Assembly: GCA_028687585.1 (NCBI GenBank)
Contig: JAQTZV010000023.1
Coordinates: 1-64,000, forward strand
DNA from: Desulfuromonadaceae bacterium
GTDB lineage: Bacteria > Desulfobacterota > Desulfuromonadia > Geobacterales > Pseudopelobacteraceae
Direction of reading: 5' to 3'
Length of the DNA: 64,000 nucleotides
In this document: piece by piece, positions 24,655 through 33,401 of the stretch
Layout of the letters: every line of letters starts with the position of its first letter
How positions within the stretch are numbered: position 1 is the stretch's first letter
Position numbers and translations under genes: made by a program
Notes under the pieces: generated by a model
Database searches by the model: none
What the model was told of the DNA's origin: nothing
What the model saw: the letters and a program-made list of their open reading frames with translations, nothing else

Positions 24655-25944
24655 TTATATTTTTCTTGATCTTGATAAAGTATTTTCAATTATTTCAGTA
24701 AAACCTCTCATAACATTTTCCTCTTCAAACCGGTCAATTCCTTCAAAGATAAATCTTGCATCATCAGATTGAATTTCATGTTTAAATTTACATCTGATTT
24801 CATTCTCAAGGATTTCACGTACTTTATCGTGATCCTCAGATAACAAGATATAACCACTTTTTGTACTTCGTATAACTTCCGCCATTTCTCCTTCACGAAT
24901 AAGTGCCAGAATAGGAATACGGCACCCGAGATATTCAAAGAGCTTTGAAGGAAGCCAACCGGGGCGGGTACGTTCAGCCTGTCCGGTGGAGATAAGAACC
25001 ATATCTGCTTCAAGAGTCTTCTCTATTGCATGTTCATGCGACATTCTCTCGAAAAAAATGACAACATCCTCCAGGCCAAGGGACCTGATTACCTGCCGTG
25101 TAACAGTATCTCCGGAACCGATAAGATGAACCCGGAAGATGGATTTATAATATGATGATTCAGATGGCGACATTTTATCGAACCAACTCTTCATGGCTCG
25201 AAAGAAAGCATAGGGATCTTTTCCCGAATAGAAGATGCCGGTATAGCAGATGATAAAATGTTTCGGATCCCTTGCAACATACAGGGAGGTTTTAAGCTTA
25301 TCATAACTGTTTGTTACCACATGAAATTTTGCAGAATCAATCGCAGAGTGTTTTTCTATAAGATTCTTTGAATAGGTTTTAGTGGCTGAAATGACCGAAT
25401 CTGCACGGGTAATCACACTCCTTTCAAAATACCCGTCCAGCAATGACAGTTCATGGTGCCCCTTGGTCGGATAATCATCCCAGGGATCGCGAAAATCCAC
25501 TATCCAGGGGATAGCGTGTTTTTTCTTTACCATTAGACCTGCAAGATGGATAGAGTGGGGGGGGGAAGTTGTTAAGACTACATCGACCCGATTCGCTTTA
25601 ATATAGCTGTTGAATGATTTATAGTATGAAAAAACGTGTCGAACATCAGAATCCGGTTTGATCCACTTCTCCAGAACGTCCCACCCGGCACCAATAAAAC
25701 GGGCGGCCAGCCCACAATTCCAGGAGTTACCAGTATCCGGTGGAGTTACATAATGAATATCGAAATCCCCTTTGATTTCTTCAAGTAAAGAAGAATCCAA
25801 ATCATGTCCGGTAGTGGGAGGGCGTGTAAACACAACAACTTTCCAACCTCCCTTACAGAGAAACTTGGTTAACCGGAACGGGCGCAATGCTCCCACGATA
25901 TTTGCTGGGGGGAAGTTGCTGGTTATGATGGCCATGGTTTTCAT
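24655..25944 (-). CDS. Family 4 glycosyltransferase
   Basis: 429 residues, GT-B fold. N-terminus MAIITSNFPPANIVGALRPF is typical of GT4 enzymes in O-antigen loci; VDFRDPWDDYPTKGH and the donor-binding WLPSKLFEYLGCRIPILAL are also seen. Two ATG codons, at 25944 and 25935, are possible starts. Upstream about 95 bp separates it from the acetyltransferase gene. Role: sugar addition during repeat-unit assembly. Confidence 0.87.
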   Translation of the reverse strand: MKTMAIITSNFPPANIVGALRPFRLTKFLCKGGWKVVVFTRPPTTGHDLDSSLLEEIKGDFDIHYVTPPDTGNSWNCGLAARFIGAGWDVLEKWIKPDSDVRHVFSYYKSFNSYIKANRVDVVLTTSPPHSIHLAGLMVKKKHAIPWIVDFRDPWDDYPTKGHHELSLLDGYFERSVITRADSVISATKTYSKNLIEKHSAIDSAKFHVVTNSYDKLKTSLYVARDPKHFIICYTGIFYSGKDPYAFFRAMKSWFDKMSPSESSYYKSIFRVHLIGSGDTVTRQVIRSLGLEDVVIFFERMSHEHAIEKTLEADMVLISTGQAERTRPGWLPSKLFEYLGCRIPILALIREGEMAEVIRSTKSGYILLSEDHDKVREILENEIRCKFKHEIQSDDARFIFEGIDRFEEENVMRGFTEIIENTLSRSRKI

Positions 25945-26040
25945 ATTCAGAAACCTAGTGAAACACCCTTTGGAATTTGATCGTTAACTTCATACTCCAT
26001 TTCAGCCAGTGAAATCCGCTACAGGACAGGTTGGATGTTC

Positions 26041-27186
26041 TCAAGCCACTTGTATGCGCTTATTTTTAGCCCGAGTACGAACCAATTTCAAAAAGTTAAT
26101 TGTTTTTTTAAAAACTATCAAAATTATTCCGCTGAGTTTTCTTCGATTATAAATCGTTATAGTATGCCTTTGATTAATTGTCTTTGTCCAATGGGCTTGG
26201 TATGGATAGCAGGGGCCAAAAAAATCCAATCGCTTGATATTATTTTCGCAACAGTATTTGATCATATGATATGTAATGGCTTGACCTATTGAAAATTTTT
26301 CACATTCAGAATATGAATAATTCACCCCAAGCTTATAAAAATAAAACGTATCTTTAAACAATAAGCCATAAATTGAAGCAACTGGTTCGTTTTCCACGTA
26401 AAGGGTGGTTAATAGGAACTGTTTGTTTTCCGAAAATGCTTTTGCTATGCTGTTGAAACAATCTATTTTTACTTGCGAGGGCTTAATAGGCCATCCGCTT
26501 TGTTTTTTCCATCCTGTATTTTCAAGATCATAGAATAGATTAATAGCTTCAATATCGTAATTATCTATTACTTTAAATTCGACCCTACCCTTTCGAGACA
26601 TTTTGTTATTCATGTTTTTCCGGTTATTTCTGAAGCTCTTGTTCAGTTCACTAAAATATTTCTCAAAATCGTCACTGATTTGTATGTAATAAGCGCCGTT
26701 GCCGAGTTGGCTAAAAACACTCATGTCTTTATTGTCAAATTTTTCTATAATCTTTTCGACCGTACCAAACTCGAATGGAATATTATCTAAAATTATCACG
26801 TCCCAGATTTTAGGATGACTAGAAAAAAACGTTTTAACGGCATCGAGAACGAGTTCTAGATCGGTAAGCTTGCAGATAATATTATAACAATGCGCCATTG
26901 GCATTTTTTGCAGAAATGAGAATCTAAACACTTTAGCAATTTTTTCGATCCTTTTATTTAGTGGTAACACACCAACCAGTTTTTTATTATTCCATACAGT
27001 AATTATGTATAACGAGTTTATATCTCCGAATGATTCTAACAAAATACGTATCCAGAAATGAGTGAGAAATGGCAAGGGGTGTTCCATAGAATCTAAAAGT
27101 GAGTCCCATTCTTCTCGAAGTAAAAGGAATTCACTGTAGTCCTCAATAATATTTACTTTTAAGTTATTCATGGTTGAAGTGTTCAT
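26041..27186 (-). CDS. GNAT/BioF2-like acyltransferase
   Basis: 381 residues of the Acetyltransf_6 (BioF2-like, FemAB-related) group. Seen: FLTHFWIRILLESFGDINSL, SFRNNRKNMNNKMSRKG, VASIYGLLFKDTFYFYKLGV and IKRLDFFGPCYPYQAHWT, the CoA-binding second GNAT half. Likely transfers an acyl group to an amino sugar. The ATG at 27186 overlaps the deacetylase stop by four bases. A deacetylase then an N-acyltransferase in tight coupling suggests exchange of an N-acetyl group for another acyl group. Confidence 0.82.
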   Translation of the reverse strand: MNTSTMNNLKVNIIEDYSEFLLLREEWDSLLDSMEHPLPFLTHFWIRILLESFGDINSLYIITVWNNKKLVGVLPLNKRIEKIAKVFRFSFLQKMPMAHCYNIICKLTDLELVLDAVKTFFSSHPKIWDVIILDNIPFEFGTVEKIIEKFDNKDMSVFSQLGNGAYYIQISDDFEKYFSELNKSFRNNRKNMNNKMSRKGRVEFKVIDNYDIEAINLFYDLENTGWKKQSGWPIKPSQVKIDCFNSIAKAFSENKQFLLTTLYVENEPVASIYGLLFKDTFYFYKLGVNYSYSECEKFSIGQAITYHMIKYCCENNIKRLDFFGPCYPYQAHWTKTINQRHTITIYNRRKLSGIILIVFKKTINFLKLVRTRAKNKRIQVA

Positions 27187-28235
27187 TTTGCTCCCGTAAT
27201 CATCCCGTCAAATAGACCGTTAACCCTGGCCACAAGGTATTCCATTCCACACATCCTCCAGATAAATTCCAGCCGATCATCATCCGCTCCCATCCTGGGA
27301 ACAAGAAACGGGTTCCAGTCCCTCGGCGGATTGCCATGGGCAGCACCACTGTATCCCGCATCGGCAACCGCTTTTACCACATTCTCGTTAATATCCAACA
27401 TCCCACCGCTCGGGTAACAGAATGTGGAGATTCGACAGCCAAGCATCCGCTCAATTTCATCTTTGCTCTCTCGCACCTCTTGTATCATTTCAGCCTGCGG
27501 AATCCGCGAGAGAACCGGGTGGGTGAGCGTATGCGATCCAATTTCAATTCCTGACGCCTGCATCTCCCGTAACTCTTCCCATCTGCAGGCGGCAAACTCA
27601 GCACCGGGAATATCCGGCACTTTTATAGCCATTGCTGTGGAAAGATGTCTAATCAGAAGTTCCCGCTCCTCAAGGGGCAATTTTGTGCAGATATTGGATA
27701 GTTCCAGCCACGAGACAAGGGAGTGGGCATCATCAAGCGTGTCAATATCAAAGTGATTGTCACCAAATGTATAAGAATATCTTCCCGGCTTCAGTGTCTG
27801 CACGATATATTTCAACTTGTCGGGCCAGAGCCAGATCCTTTGATGAATAAAGTCACTGGTAACAAAGAGCGTTGCCGGAACTCCGGCCTTTTTCAGGACT
27901 GGATAGGCATACAGATAAAAGTCTCGATACCCGTCATCAATCGTTATGACTGCACAGTTTTTAGTGGAAACCTGCCAGCTTTTTCTCTGCAGAAAATCAC
28001 CGAAGCTGATGACCTCAAATGATTTCACCACCTTGGCAATCTGCCACTCAAACTCATCCTGGCTGATGCCCCCCCACACCGAGTTACCGCTTGCGCAAAA
28101 CCGGTGATACATAAATATTTTCGGATAATCCCGGGTAAGTTTGATGGCACAATCTGTCAGAAGTCGGCTCTTTACAAAAGCCTGCTTCAGAATACTTTTG
28201 ATCTGTTTTTTAGAGGGGACCTTTGTACTCATCAT
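27183..28235 (-). CDS. Polysaccharide deacetylase family protein
   Basis: 350 residues, NodB-homology domain: CAVITIDDGYRDFYLYAYPV with the catalytic and metal Asp, GIEIGSHTLTHPVLSRI with the metal His pair, and FCYPSGG. An LPLEER...SWLELSN insertion sits between. Predicted to remove N-acetyl groups from a sugar; cytoplasmic or membrane-side location is open because no signal peptide is evident. It overlaps the upstream ATP-grasp gene and the downstream acyltransferase gene by four bases each, so the three are translationally coupled. Confidence 0.92.
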   Translation of the reverse strand: MMSTKVPSKKQIKSILKQAFVKSRLLTDCAIKLTRDYPKIFMYHRFCASGNSVWGGISQDEFEWQIAKVVKSFEVISFGDFLQRKSWQVSTKNCAVITIDDGYRDFYLYAYPVLKKAGVPATLFVTSDFIHQRIWLWPDKLKYIVQTLKPGRYSYTFGDNHFDIDTLDDAHSLVSWLELSNICTKLPLEERELLIRHLSTAMAIKVPDIPGAEFAACRWEELREMQASGIEIGSHTLTHPVLSRIPQAEMIQEVRESKDEIERMLGCRISTFCYPSGGMLDINENVVKAVADAGYSGAAHGNPPRDWNPFLVPRMGADDDRLEFIWRMCGMEYLVARVNGLFDGMITGAK

Positions 28236-29338
28236 TTGTCAGTCGGCCTTATCCTGCCTGCAATATATCGGGAATACAGTCTGTCAAGATTGTCAATCAG
28301 CTCAATTTTGAGCTGTAATGCGCTCTGGGAAAGAAGGAAGCGCAATAAGCCATACCTGAAAAAACAGATCATAAGCACAAAGGTCTTTGTTGGTTCACCC
28401 CAAGCTTTTCCTGAGTGTTGCGGCTGTACACTCCCAGCAGCGATACCGGCATCAAGCGCAACATCGATAAAATTGACGCCATCGATCAGAGAGTAATGGG
28501 TATTTGCCCAGAATCTGGGATTAACTTCAATAAAGTAATAGCGGTCAGTGGCAGAAACATATCTGAAGTCGATATTGATAGGGCCGCAATAGCCTGCCAT
28601 GGTTATCAGCTTTTTTGCCAAGTCATAAATGGCATCATTTTTGACAAAGGTGCTGATTCTGAGCCTGTCTCTTCCCAAAATTTTGACACTGTGAAATCGC
28701 TGAATGGACCAGGAAATTATGGCACCGTCGCGGCAAAAACCGTTAAAAGCGAAATCACTGCCGGAAAGATACTCCTGAGCGATGAATTCTTCCGCCACTT
28801 TTGACTCGCTGCCTGCACAGGCATCTTCAGGGCTATGTACCAACCTGATCCCCTGTTTTCCCGCCCCGAGTCGATGTTTAAGCAGCAGTGGAAAAGTCAT
28901 GCCATGTGGCATGTTGGCAAAAAAATCTGTCCCGCCTATTGTTACCGGATGCGGCATTTCATGAGTTGTACAGTAGTGAGCAAAAGTAAGCTTGTCATCC
29001 AACTCCTCTATCAGTGCCGCATCCGGAAGTGATACTATACGGATCAAATGAGATAGTCGTTCAACGTGTGCAGAGATCAGCTTTACACTGCCAAAGCCGC
29101 TTGGCAGCAAAATATCGTGGCTTTGAGCATTCTTATTCAGATACTCAAACAGACAATCAGCGGATATTTCACGAACAGGAATAACCGCAAAACGTCCAAA
29201 GTTTGTCATTACATGTGGTATCTGCTGCGGCTCAAGAAGAATGGTGACTTCATATTTATGAGCCACTTCCCTGAGACAGCGTACGAATATATTGGCATCA
29301 CCCGCATTTGTTCCGAGCATCAAGACTCGTGTTTTCAA
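28232..29338 (-). CDS. ATP-grasp ligase
   Basis: 368 residues. ATP-grasp features: FPLLLKHRLGAGKQGIRLVH (nucleotide-binding Lys and Gly loop), EEFIAQEYLSGSDFAFNGFC, GPINIDFRYV and YYFIEVNPRFWANTHYSL with the Mg-binding E-x-N. The N-terminal pre-ATP-grasp Rossmann domain begins MKTRVLMLGTNAGDA. Such enzymes join a carboxylate to an amine or thiol. In tight operon with a deacetylase and acyltransferases, it may aminoacylate a deacetylated sugar; this is inference from context. Confidence 0.87.
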   Translation of the reverse strand: MKTRVLMLGTNAGDANIFVRCLREVAHKYEVTILLEPQQIPHVMTNFGRFAVIPVREISADCLFEYLNKNAQSHDILLPSGFGSVKLISAHVERLSHLIRIVSLPDAALIEELDDKLTFAHYCTTHEMPHPVTIGGTDFFANMPHGMTFPLLLKHRLGAGKQGIRLVHSPEDACAGSESKVAEEFIAQEYLSGSDFAFNGFCRDGAIISWSIQRFHSVKILGRDRLRISTFVKNDAIYDLAKKLITMAGYCGPINIDFRYVSATDRYYFIEVNPRFWANTHYSLIDGVNFIDVALDAGIAAGSVQPQHSGKAWGEPTKTFVLMICFFRYGLLRFLLSQSALQLKIELIDNLDRLYSRYIAGRIRPTDK

Positions 29339-29363
29339 GACAGTACTCCGATATTATTTTTCG

Positions 29364-30368
29364 TTACAAGTAATCGATATCGCCATCGCCATGAACAATA
29401 TGTACACTACTCATACAATCCAGAGATGTTCCAGATTGGTTGGGAAACCAGCTAAAAGATGGTGACTCTTTGCGTGTTATAAAAAAATTGCGCCGACAGG
29501 CATCCCTAAAGCCGTGCAGAGATCCCCAGGCAACCAGTTTGCATGCGCCAAGTTTTTTTGCAGTAGATCTGGCAAAACCAAGCGTCCCTGCCGGTTCATC
29601 CGGCACGGCAGGATCCCACAACATATCAACTATATAGGCGGTAGTTCCCTCTACACGGAGCACAAGCATTGAGCTTACCTTTTCAGCATTGTTACGGAGA
29701 AATACCAAATAGTTACGATGCGGGTTCCGGAAATAGCGCCAGTTCATATATCCGGCCGTTTTCAGAAGACCCCCACCGATTTTGGAAAGCGCATTCTTTG
29801 CAAACTCCTCATAGTAATCAGGGAACCGCTGAATCTGGCTATAACCTTTATTGTCTAAACATTGACTCACCAGAACAGGCTGAAAAACGCTCCGTTTTGC
29901 TATCTTGCCAATCATCCAGCGTAATGGTGACAAGATACATACCTGGTAGTTTGAAGGTAAAACCTCCCGATAACCTTTCTTACGCAAAACCGCTTGCATC
30001 GCAGCAGCAGTGCCTTTGGAAAACTGCATAGCTCCGGTTTTGGCAGCAGCAACATCATAGAGTTTTCCGATGACGCCATGACCACGATAATCCGGATCTA
30101 CCATAGAATTTGATGCAAAAAAAACCGCCTGACTCACTTCGTTAACCACCAACGTGTATGGCATACGAACCGTCATACCGATCAGATTACCATGATGCTC
30201 CGCAATAAATATGCGTATATTCCGGCAATCCGGATGGGACAAAATTTCCCAATTCCAGCGTTTTCGTATAGTGGAGGCATCACCATAAACACGTTCAAAC
30301 AGATTGAATATCGGTACCGGGTTCTCAACCAGTGGATCAAATTGCCTAATACTAAAATCTTTATTCAT
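29364..30368 (-). CDS. GNAT family N-acetyltransferase
   Basis: 334 residues. The GNAT core spans VNEVSQAVFFASNSMVDPDY and RGHGVIGKLYDVAAAKTGAM, where the R-G-H-G-V-I-G-K-L resembles the pyrophosphate-binding R/Q-x-x-G-x-G/A loop. A second half carries NWRYFRNPHRNYLVFLRNN. It is the first of four coupled modification genes, 25 bp before the ATP-grasp gene. Acyl donor and acceptor are unknown; likely a sugar amine. Confidence 0.83.
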   Translation of the reverse strand: MNKDFSIRQFDPLVENPVPIFNLFERVYGDASTIRKRWNWEILSHPDCRNIRIFIAEHHGNLIGMTVRMPYTLVVNEVSQAVFFASNSMVDPDYRGHGVIGKLYDVAAAKTGAMQFSKGTAAAMQAVLRKKGYREVLPSNYQVCILSPLRWMIGKIAKRSVFQPVLVSQCLDNKGYSQIQRFPDYYEEFAKNALSKIGGGLLKTAGYMNWRYFRNPHRNYLVFLRNNAEKVSSMLVLRVEGTTAYIVDMLWDPAVPDEPAGTLGFARSTAKKLGACKLVAWGSLHGFRDACRRNFFITRKESPSFSWFPNQSGTSLDCMSSVHIVHGDGDIDYL

Positions 30369-30375
30369 ATAATTA

Positions 30376-31470
30376 TCAGGCTTTCCTCGTCATTATGCTT
30401 TCGTAGTAACAGCAGGTCGTTGATACCATAGCACTAATAGAGTACCTCCTTGAAACCGTGGGCGCATTTGTAACAGCTATCCGCTCCCGATCAGCTGAAT
30501 CAGCCAGTAGACGAAGAATCACGGATGCCAGTTCGTTACAATCACCCGATCCATAGAGGTACCCATTTACCCCCTCCACGATCAACTCCGGGTTGCCCCC
30601 GACCCTCGACGCCACAACCGGGACACCACAGGCCATATACTCAATAATAGCGTTGCAAAACCCCTCAGTTTCAGAGGTAATCACACCAACCGAGAAGGAT
30701 GCAATGTAGTCGAGTGGATTTGCTACCATGCCGGTAAAGGTAGTGCAGTGACCGATACCAAGGGCTGCAGCCAGGGCTTCCAGCTCCGGTTGAAGATGAC
30801 CGCCACCAACAATTACAAAAGAGGTATCAGGCCGTTTTTTGTGGACTGTTGCAGCCGCCGTGACAAAATCCTGCACCCTCTTGACCGGCCGATTGAGGTT
30901 GGCCACGATGCCGACTATACTGGACGTTGTTGTATCTAGAGAATGGCGTGCAGGAATAGCAGAGATGTCAAAGCCGTTGTAGATTACTGCGACCCGATCA
31001 GGAGTCAGATTGTCTTGTGCAACAAAGTGATCCTTGACCGCCTGCGAGTTGGCAATATAACCGTCAAAAAACCTGCAGGCAAAATGCATCTTGCGCGATT
31101 CAGCCTTGGTACGCCAGAAACCGAGATCGCGGAACGAGCCGATCAGTTTTATCCGGTGGAACGGCTTAATCATGGCAGCCAACAGGAACGGATCCTGAAA
31201 GAAGGTCTGGACAATATCGATGCGATTATCCGAGATAAAACGGGAGAGATTACGCAACACCCCCACAACCGCAATGGAACCAAAACTTGAGAAATCAAGG
31301 CAGATTTTAGGGATGTCAAGTTCATCATATAATCCGCTCGACGGCTTGAGGGTGCAGAGATGTGGTTGAACGCGCGTGCGGTCAAGATGCCGGATAAGCT
31401 CGGCCACCTGCTTTTCAGTACCGCCATGCGTCAGGCTGTCAATTATGTAGAGGACGTTTATTGGGCTCAT
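30376..31470 (-). CDS. Family 4 glycosyltransferase
   Basis: 364 residues, GT-B fold: VLYIIDSLTHGGTEKQVAEL at the N-terminus, VGIVANLNRPVKRVQDFVTA, and the donor block ITSETEGFCNAIIEYMACGV with the E-x7-E motif. It is 7 bp upstream of the acetyltransferase gene and likely leads this operon. The region directly before its start codon is a family D nonamer array. Sugar specificity not readable. Confidence 0.92.
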   Translation of the reverse strand: MSPINVLYIIDSLTHGGTEKQVAELIRHLDRTRVQPHLCTLKPSSGLYDELDIPKICLDFSSFGSIAVVGVLRNLSRFISDNRIDIVQTFFQDPFLLAAMIKPFHRIKLIGSFRDLGFWRTKAESRKMHFACRFFDGYIANSQAVKDHFVAQDNLTPDRVAVIYNGFDISAIPARHSLDTTTSSIVGIVANLNRPVKRVQDFVTAAATVHKKRPDTSFVIVGGGHLQPELEALAAALGIGHCTTFTGMVANPLDYIASFSVGVITSETEGFCNAIIEYMACGVPVVASRVGGNPELIVEGVNGYLYGSGDCNELASVILRLLADSADRERIAVTNAPTVSRRYSISAMVSTTCCYYESIMTRKA

Positions 31471-31477
31471 TGGGCTC

Positions 31478-31540
31478 TTTGCGTTTGTTGTGTTTATTGC
31501 GTTAGTTGAGTTATGGCGTTTATAGAGTTTATTGCGTTTG
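31478..31540. repeat. Family D nonamer array (TTGCGTTTA)
   Basis: About seven degenerate head-to-tail 9-mers: TTGCGTTTG, TTGTGTTTA, TTGCGTTAG, TTGAGTTA, TGGCGTTTA, TAGAGTTTA, TTGCGTTTG. It starts 8 bp upstream of the start codon of the GT4 gene on the minus strand, leaving almost no room for a normal 5' leader. A four-copy version lies at 32996-33030, in the same place before another gene. Confidence 0.85.
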
Positions 31541-31760
31541 CCTTATCCCTTTTATCCCTGTCACAATAGTTTTTCGGTCTAACTTCAAAGGCTTTTTACA
31601 GGACCCAACTGCGGGCCTAAAGGATAAAGAAAGATAAAGGCGGATGAAATCTTCAGGCTTAAAGACTTTATGGTTTTAAAACCAAAGCTTGAAAGTTTTG
31701 TTTTTGGTTTTGCTGTTATCCGCCGTTATCCCCTTCATCCCTGTAAAAAATGACTTTCAA
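31541..31760. repeat. Family C elements (one complete, one right-arm piece)
   Basis: 31541-31562 is an isolated right arm (ccttatcccttttatccctg). 31585-31752 is a full element: left arm (ctttttacagg ... aggataaagaaagataaagg), type II-like loop (aaagactttatggttttaaa), right arm (gttatccgccgttatcccct). The left arm is interrupted by an extra acccaactgcgggcctaa. The rest of the gap to 31915 is AT-rich, with no coding signal. Confidence 0.88.
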
Positions 31761-31915
31761 TTATTTAACCGCAAATTTACAGCCAATAAAAGCTGAATTA
31801 TTAAACCTTTTTGAGGCAAGCTAAAACCATCGTCTTTCCTTTTAGGTTCTAAAACGGCGTACATCGGCGGTTCATCGATTTTGTTGATCTTTCTGTTTGA
31901 GAGTAATTGCTAAAG

Positions 31916-32995
31916 CTACAAAATGATCTGCTCAACAATCCCGTTGCTTCTCACAATTTGCAAACCGTAAATACCGGGGTCTCCGTACTGACTGGATAGT
32001 TTTTGTTCGAGTTCGGTTGTAAGTTCAATGTCATCCGCAAGACTTATAACTCCCTCAAGTCCGTTTTTGGTGTGGACAATCAGGGGAATATTCTCAATAA
32101 ACCGGGCAAAGGTCTCGGAACTGCTGCGATTAAACAGGTAGACCCAGGAAGTTGCACCTTCAAAAGCACCTGTTTTAGCACCCCAATGCTGTTTATGCCT
32201 GTAGACCCCATCGTTCAAGAATGGCAAACTCTGCATTAAATCAACGGTTTGACAGCCATGCTCTCTGGCATATTCCAGAAAGTAAAAATAGAATGCTGAC
32301 GTGGCCCCCATTTTCAAATACGAAGGATCACCGTCAAGCAAGCCGGAGCGGTAAGCAGTGAATAAACCTTTGTCTTCATAACAGAGAACACCGGAAATTG
32401 GTTCTCCATTGTAGAGTACAAATATAAGCACCCCTTTTTCAAAAACAGATTTTAGCTCATCATATGAATCACGCATTACTGCATCGCCAAATTTTCTGAT
32501 TAACGGCTGGGACATTCGATGATAAAAAAAAGCAAGATCTTCCGAATTGTGAGAAATTCGCTGAGTTAAACCAAATTTTTTAATTTTTTTTCTGCTTACT
32601 TCTTTTCTCTGAACTATATAGCGGCTATTACTCTCCAGTGCTGTTTCAATATCTAATTTTTGATTAACCCGTGTCTGCATGATGTATGTAGCAGAATCAT
32701 GAAAAAGCCGCGCATGACGTAAAGGCACATTAGCAAAACAGATATCGGCATCCAGTCTTGGTGAATTCAGCAGGCGCTTCAGTCCTGGAATCCAGCAGCG
32801 AAAGGTACGCACAAGTGTTGGTGATTCAATAAAAAGTGCGTGCAGCACCTGCAGATAAAACTTATCATTATCAACAAACAGGCACTTAGCAGAACCGTTA
32901 CCGGATTTGAGCGCTCCTTCATACAGATAGGCACGCGAGAAGTACTTCCGATACGTCGGGTAAAGCCAGCCTTTAAGTGTGCTGATTAGGTTCAT
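31916..32995 (-). CDS. GNAT/FemAB-like acyltransferase
   Basis: 359 residues. Two-domain GNAT layout: SRYIVQRKEVSRKKIKKFGL, then FYHRMSQPLIRKFGDAVMRD, LIFVLYNGEPISGVLCYEDK and GATSAFYFYFLEYAREHGCQ with VDLMQSLPFLNDGVYRHKQH. This matches BioF2-like/FemAB-type enzymes that acylate or aminoacylate lipid-linked sugars. FemAB-type genes are a known part of XrtA loci, but the subfamily cannot be fixed by eye. Family D repeats abut its start codon. Confidence 0.78.
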   Translation of the reverse strand: MNLISTLKGWLYPTYRKYFSRAYLYEGALKSGNGSAKCLFVDNDKFYLQVLHALFIESPTLVRTFRCWIPGLKRLLNSPRLDADICFANVPLRHARLFHDSATYIMQTRVNQKLDIETALESNSRYIVQRKEVSRKKIKKFGLTQRISHNSEDLAFFYHRMSQPLIRKFGDAVMRDSYDELKSVFEKGVLIFVLYNGEPISGVLCYEDKGLFTAYRSGLLDGDPSYLKMGATSAFYFYFLEYAREHGCQTVDLMQSLPFLNDGVYRHKQHWGAKTGAFEGATSWVYLFNRSSSETFARFIENIPLIVHTKNGLEGVISLADDIELTTELEQKLSSQYGDPGIYGLQIVRSNGIVEQIIL

Positions 32996-33305
32996 AGCGT
33001 TATGGCGTTTATTGGGTTAGTTGCGTGCTCGGGATTGGAAGGCAATTTTGTACACGCAAAGAAAATCTAAATCATTAATCATTTTGGCACGTCAAAGACA
33101 CGAGCAATATAACAGGGATAGAAGGGATAACAGCGGATAATTGCAAAAGCAAAAGAACTTTAAGCTTTGGTTCAAACATAAAACCCTTTAAAGACATTAA
33201 GATTTATCCCCTTTATCTTGCTTCTATCCCTGTGTAAAAAGTTTTTTGAAGTCTGGCACATACTGTTTGAAGTCTCTGACTTATGATCCTGGGTAATCCC
33301 AAAAC
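32996..33305. repeat. Family D array, family C element and a family B piece
   Basis: 32996-33030 has four family D nonamers (ATAGCGTTA, TGGCGTTTA, TTGGGTTAG, TTGCGTGC). 33108-33240 is a family C element with arms aacagggatagaagggataa and ccctttatcttgcttctatc around a diverged loop. 33288-33305 is a short family B piece (atcctgggtaatccc). 33306-33401 shows nothing recognisable. Confidence 0.82.
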
Positions 33306-33401
33306 CGAAACCCATTTTTAAACCGCCAATATTAACTAAAAAACAACGCAAGTCAGAAATAATTCTGGTATCCCCGACTCGGAGTCGTTGTCTCTCCCTG
33401 A

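Noticed and set aside
33108..33240. Resemblance of agggataacag to the I-SceI homing site
   Set aside because: Only a short partial match within family C arms; no LAGLIDADG gene is present.
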